The translations under genes were made by a program, and so were the position numbers. A stretch of DNA of 16,450 nucleotides from UBA2588 sp964343075 (GTDB lineage: Bacteria; Chloroflexota; Dehalococcoidia; Lucifugimonadales; UBA3495), in assembly GCA_964343075.1 (NCBI GenBank), contig CAYFGT010000023.1:1-16450 (forward strand), in the 5' to 3' direction. This document shows positions 15,275 through 16,450 of this stretch, one piece after another. The notes beneath the pieces were generated by a model. It made no database searches, was not told the DNA's origin, and saw only the letters and a program-made list of their open reading frames with translations. Position 1 is the first letter of the stretch. Every line of letters begins with the position of its first letter.

Positions 15275-16156
15275 TTATTTGATGATCCCTAAGGTCTCAG
15301 CTGTGTCTTTTATAGCGTCGTAATTACTATTTTGACTGGGTATGAATTGTTCAGCGTTAAAGAGCTCTAGAATTTCTGGATGGTCCGCAGTATTTAATTT
15401 CAACAAAGCCTGAGTAATTTGTTTAGTGAAGCCATCACCAAACCTTTCTTCTATGTCAGATCTGACGGTCCAGTTGTAATCATAATATTCTGGAGTGGTA
15501 TAGAATTCGCGTACTAATTTCGGGTCCGCTTTCCCTTCAGAGACAGCTCGATTCCATACTTTATAGTTCAACGCCCCAACATCAAAAGAACCATCTTGAA
15601 CTAGTTTCCATGTGAGATCATGGGATCCTGAATAGTTTGGTAGGGCTTTGAAATCTGTGTCTGGATTTATATCATTCTCTAACATAAAGAACCTAGGCAT
15701 GAGATTGCCGGAGGTAGAATTTTCACTCCCAAAAGTTAAAGTAAGATCGGATGATTGATCCTTTAAATCATTAATATCATTAATATCCAAAGAGGATTTG
15801 ACAATAAATTTGCTGAGATATCTGGCATCAGATTTTCTTTGAGCTATTGCTTGAGCTCCTGGGTTTTGGATTCTTGCTTGGACTCCTGTTAACCCTCCAA
15901 AGAATGCTAAATCGAGGTCACCTTGACTAAATGCTACGACTACTGCGGAGTAGTCAATACTAGGTTTGAATTGCACATCTACATTCAATTCAGTGGATAA
16001 ATAGCTAGCGAATTTTTCATAGCGTCTAGCGAGTCTTTCGGTGTCTTGGTCTGGGATGCCTCCGACGTACAAAGTTTCAACGGGTGTACTACAACCGAGT
16101 AGTATCAAACAGGTTATTAGTATTGGGACTATGGTAAGTCGCCTTATGAACTTCAT
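15275..16156 (-). CDS. phnD: PhnD-superfamily substrate-binding lipoprotein (oxyanion importer; possibly selenate type)
   Basis: This 293-residue receptor captures the substrate outside the membrane. Residues 1-22 form a lipoprotein signal with lipobox LLGC, so Cys22 would be lipid-anchored. The PhnD ligand loop STSG is at 147-150 (GSENSTSGNLMPRFF). The segments GIPDQDTERLARRYEKFASYLS (starting near 33), FFGGLTGVQAR (85-95) and DVGALNYKVW recall, from memory, the branch annotated as putative selenate-binding. Classical phosphonate receptors differ there. No phosphonate lyase or hydrolase gene is near, which fits that reading but does not prove it. Phosphite and phosphonate remain possible. 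AGGAG (16165-16169) lies 8 nt before the ATG and is half of a 9-bp inverted repeat in the leader. It is the first gene of the importer operon. Confidence 0.9.
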   Translation of the reverse strand: MKFIRRLTIVPILITCLILLGCSTPVETLYVGGIPDQDTERLARRYEKFASYLSTELNVDVQFKPSIDYSAVVVAFSQGDLDLAFFGGLTGVQARIQNPGAQAIAQRKSDARYLSKFIVKSSLDINDINDLKDQSSDLTLTFGSENSTSGNLMPRFFMLENDINPDTDFKALPNYSGSHDLTWKLVQDGSFDVGALNYKVWNRAVSEGKADPKLVREFYTTPEYYDYNWTVRSDIEERFGDGFTKQITQALLKLNTADHPEILELFNAEQFIPSQNSNYDAIKDTAETLGIIK

Positions 16157-16163
16157 CTTTGTA

Positions 16164-16203
16164 ACTCCTAAATATTTACGAATAAAACTAATCGTTTAGG
16201 AGT
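16164..16203 (-). promoter_or_regulatory. Inverted repeat sequestering the ribosome-binding site of the importer operon
   Basis: ACTCCTAAA (16164-16172) and TTTAGGAGT (16195-16203) are perfect 9-bp reverse complements with a 22-nt spacer. In the minus-strand transcript the arm nearer the start is the Shine-Dalgarno sequence, and the distal arm is an exact anti-Shine-Dalgarno. Pairing would hide the ribosome-binding site. It may be a translational switch, or a DNA operator downstream of the promoter. Confidence 0.6.
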
Positions 16204-16252
16204 GTTGTCAGGTGAATCCTGTGTAGAGTATGTGGGTTAAGTTCATGAGAGT

Positions 16253-16281
16253 ATAGTAATAATGGGTAAATGGCATGTCAA
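16253..16281 (-). promoter_or_regulatory. Sigma70-type promoter of the importer operon
   Basis: On the minus strand a perfect -35 TTGACA (16276-16281) is followed after 17 bp by TACTAT (16253-16258), a four-of-six -10 box. The predicted start near 16246 gives a leader of about 90 nt that contains the inverted repeat at 16164-16203. Confidence 0.55.
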
Positions 16282-16290
16282 GTTGCAAAT

Positions 16291-16319
16291 TGGACATCAG
16301 ACAGATACATGAATATAAT
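16291..16319 (+). promoter_or_regulatory. Strong sigma70-type promoter of tRNA-Ser
   Basis: TGGACA (16291-16296, five of six) and a perfect TATAAT (16314-16319) are separated by 17 bp. Transcription would begin near 16326, about 32 nt before the tRNA. The -35 box is only 9 bp from the -35 of the divergent importer promoter. Confidence 0.65.
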
Positions 16320-16357
16320 CTACGAGCGATTCATATTTGTTATGGTTACGCTTAGAT

Positions 16358-16449
16358 GGAGAGGTGCCGGAGTGGTTGAACGGGCTCGCCTGGAAAGCGT
16401 GTAGGGGTCGAAAGGCCTCTCGCGGGTTCGAATCCCGCCCTCTCCGCCA
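16358..16449 (+). tRNA. tRNA-Ser, anticodon GGA, with encoded CCA
   Basis: This is a 92-nt class II tRNA. The acceptor stem GGAGAGG/CCTCTCC has seven perfect pairs, with discriminator G and an encoded CCA (16447-16449). The T arm is GCGGG-TTCGAAT-CCCGC. The anticodon loop CTGGAAA (16390-16396) carries GGA at 16392-16394, reading UCC and UCU. The long variable arm (16403-16420) can form a 7-pair stem, including two G-T pairs, capped by a GAAA tetraloop; this long arm is a serine identity feature. The anticodon stem CTCGC/GCGTG has one T-T mismatch at position 28:42. The D stem has three pairs (CCG/CGG). Confidence 0.96.
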
Positions 16450-16450
16450 T

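Noticed and set aside
15764..15790. Short tandem repeat (ATCATTAAT twice) in the receptor gene
   Set aside because: It is a single 9-bp duplication in AT-rich coding sequence giving Ile-Asn-Asp twice. It is too short to be a CRISPR or regulatory array.
16350..16450. Possible integration site or island boundary at tRNA-Ser
   Set aside because: No integrase gene and no duplicated tRNA 3' end is seen in the window. The importer operon lies on the 5' side of the tRNA, not the side usually used for integration.

Overview
The window is a compact stretch of bacterial chromosome, AT-rich by eye (near 40% GC), with sixteen protein-coding genes or gene ends and one tRNA. No gap between genes exceeds about 200 bp. 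I see no insertion sequence, phage gene, CRISPR array or toxin-antitoxin pair. The mix is a Ni-superoxide dismutase, a luciferase-like F420-type oxidoreductase, a tandem NIPSNAP protein, an O-antigen-ligase/TPR fusion, a DinB-like protein and a CTC-type ribosomal protein L25. That suggests a marine Chloroflexota bacterium of the SAR202 type. This is inferred from gene content and was not tested by alignment.

Layout, left to right. At 1-175 (minus) is the 5' end of a nickel superoxide dismutase gene, cut by the window edge. It diverges from a plus-strand run: ilvD (branched-chain amino acid synthesis), a crotonase-family gene starting directly after the ilvD stop, and a large membrane O-antigen ligase/polymerase with C-terminal TPRs. 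mutS2 (minus) converges on this run with 2 bp between stop codons. Next on the plus strand come a DinB-fold protein, a two-domain NIPSNAP protein, an LLM-class flavin/F420 oxidoreductase and an NTF2/SnoaL-like protein. The last three look like a small-molecule oxidation or detoxification cassette. An alpha/beta hydrolase (minus) converges on them and diverges from the gene for ribosomal protein L25. L25 is followed by a DUF3800 protein whose usual first acidic residue is replaced by Gly.

From 12885 to 16156 (minus) lies a complete four-gene PhnD-PhnC-PhnE-PhnE ABC importer operon: a lipoprotein receptor, an ATPase and two permeases joined by 4-bp ATGA overlaps. No phosphonate-degrading gene is present. 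The receptor sequence resembles the 'putative selenate' branch of the PhnD superfamily more than classical phosphonate receptors. The operon has a readable promoter (TTGACA, 17 bp, TACTAT) and a 5' leader in which a perfect 9-bp inverted repeat can pair with the ribosome-binding site. Back-to-back with that promoter is a strong promoter for a tRNA-Ser(GGA) gene with encoded CCA, which ends the window.

The most unexpected signal is not a gene. Several coding regions contain long, perfect or near-perfect inverted repeats. The extreme case is in the crotonase gene, with a 17-bp hairpin overlapping a 20-bp palindrome. Others lie in the O-antigen ligase, mutS2, DinB, hydrolase and L25 genes. They look like products of template-switch (quasi-palindrome) mutation, or like intragenic RNA structures, and they recur more often than I would expect by chance.
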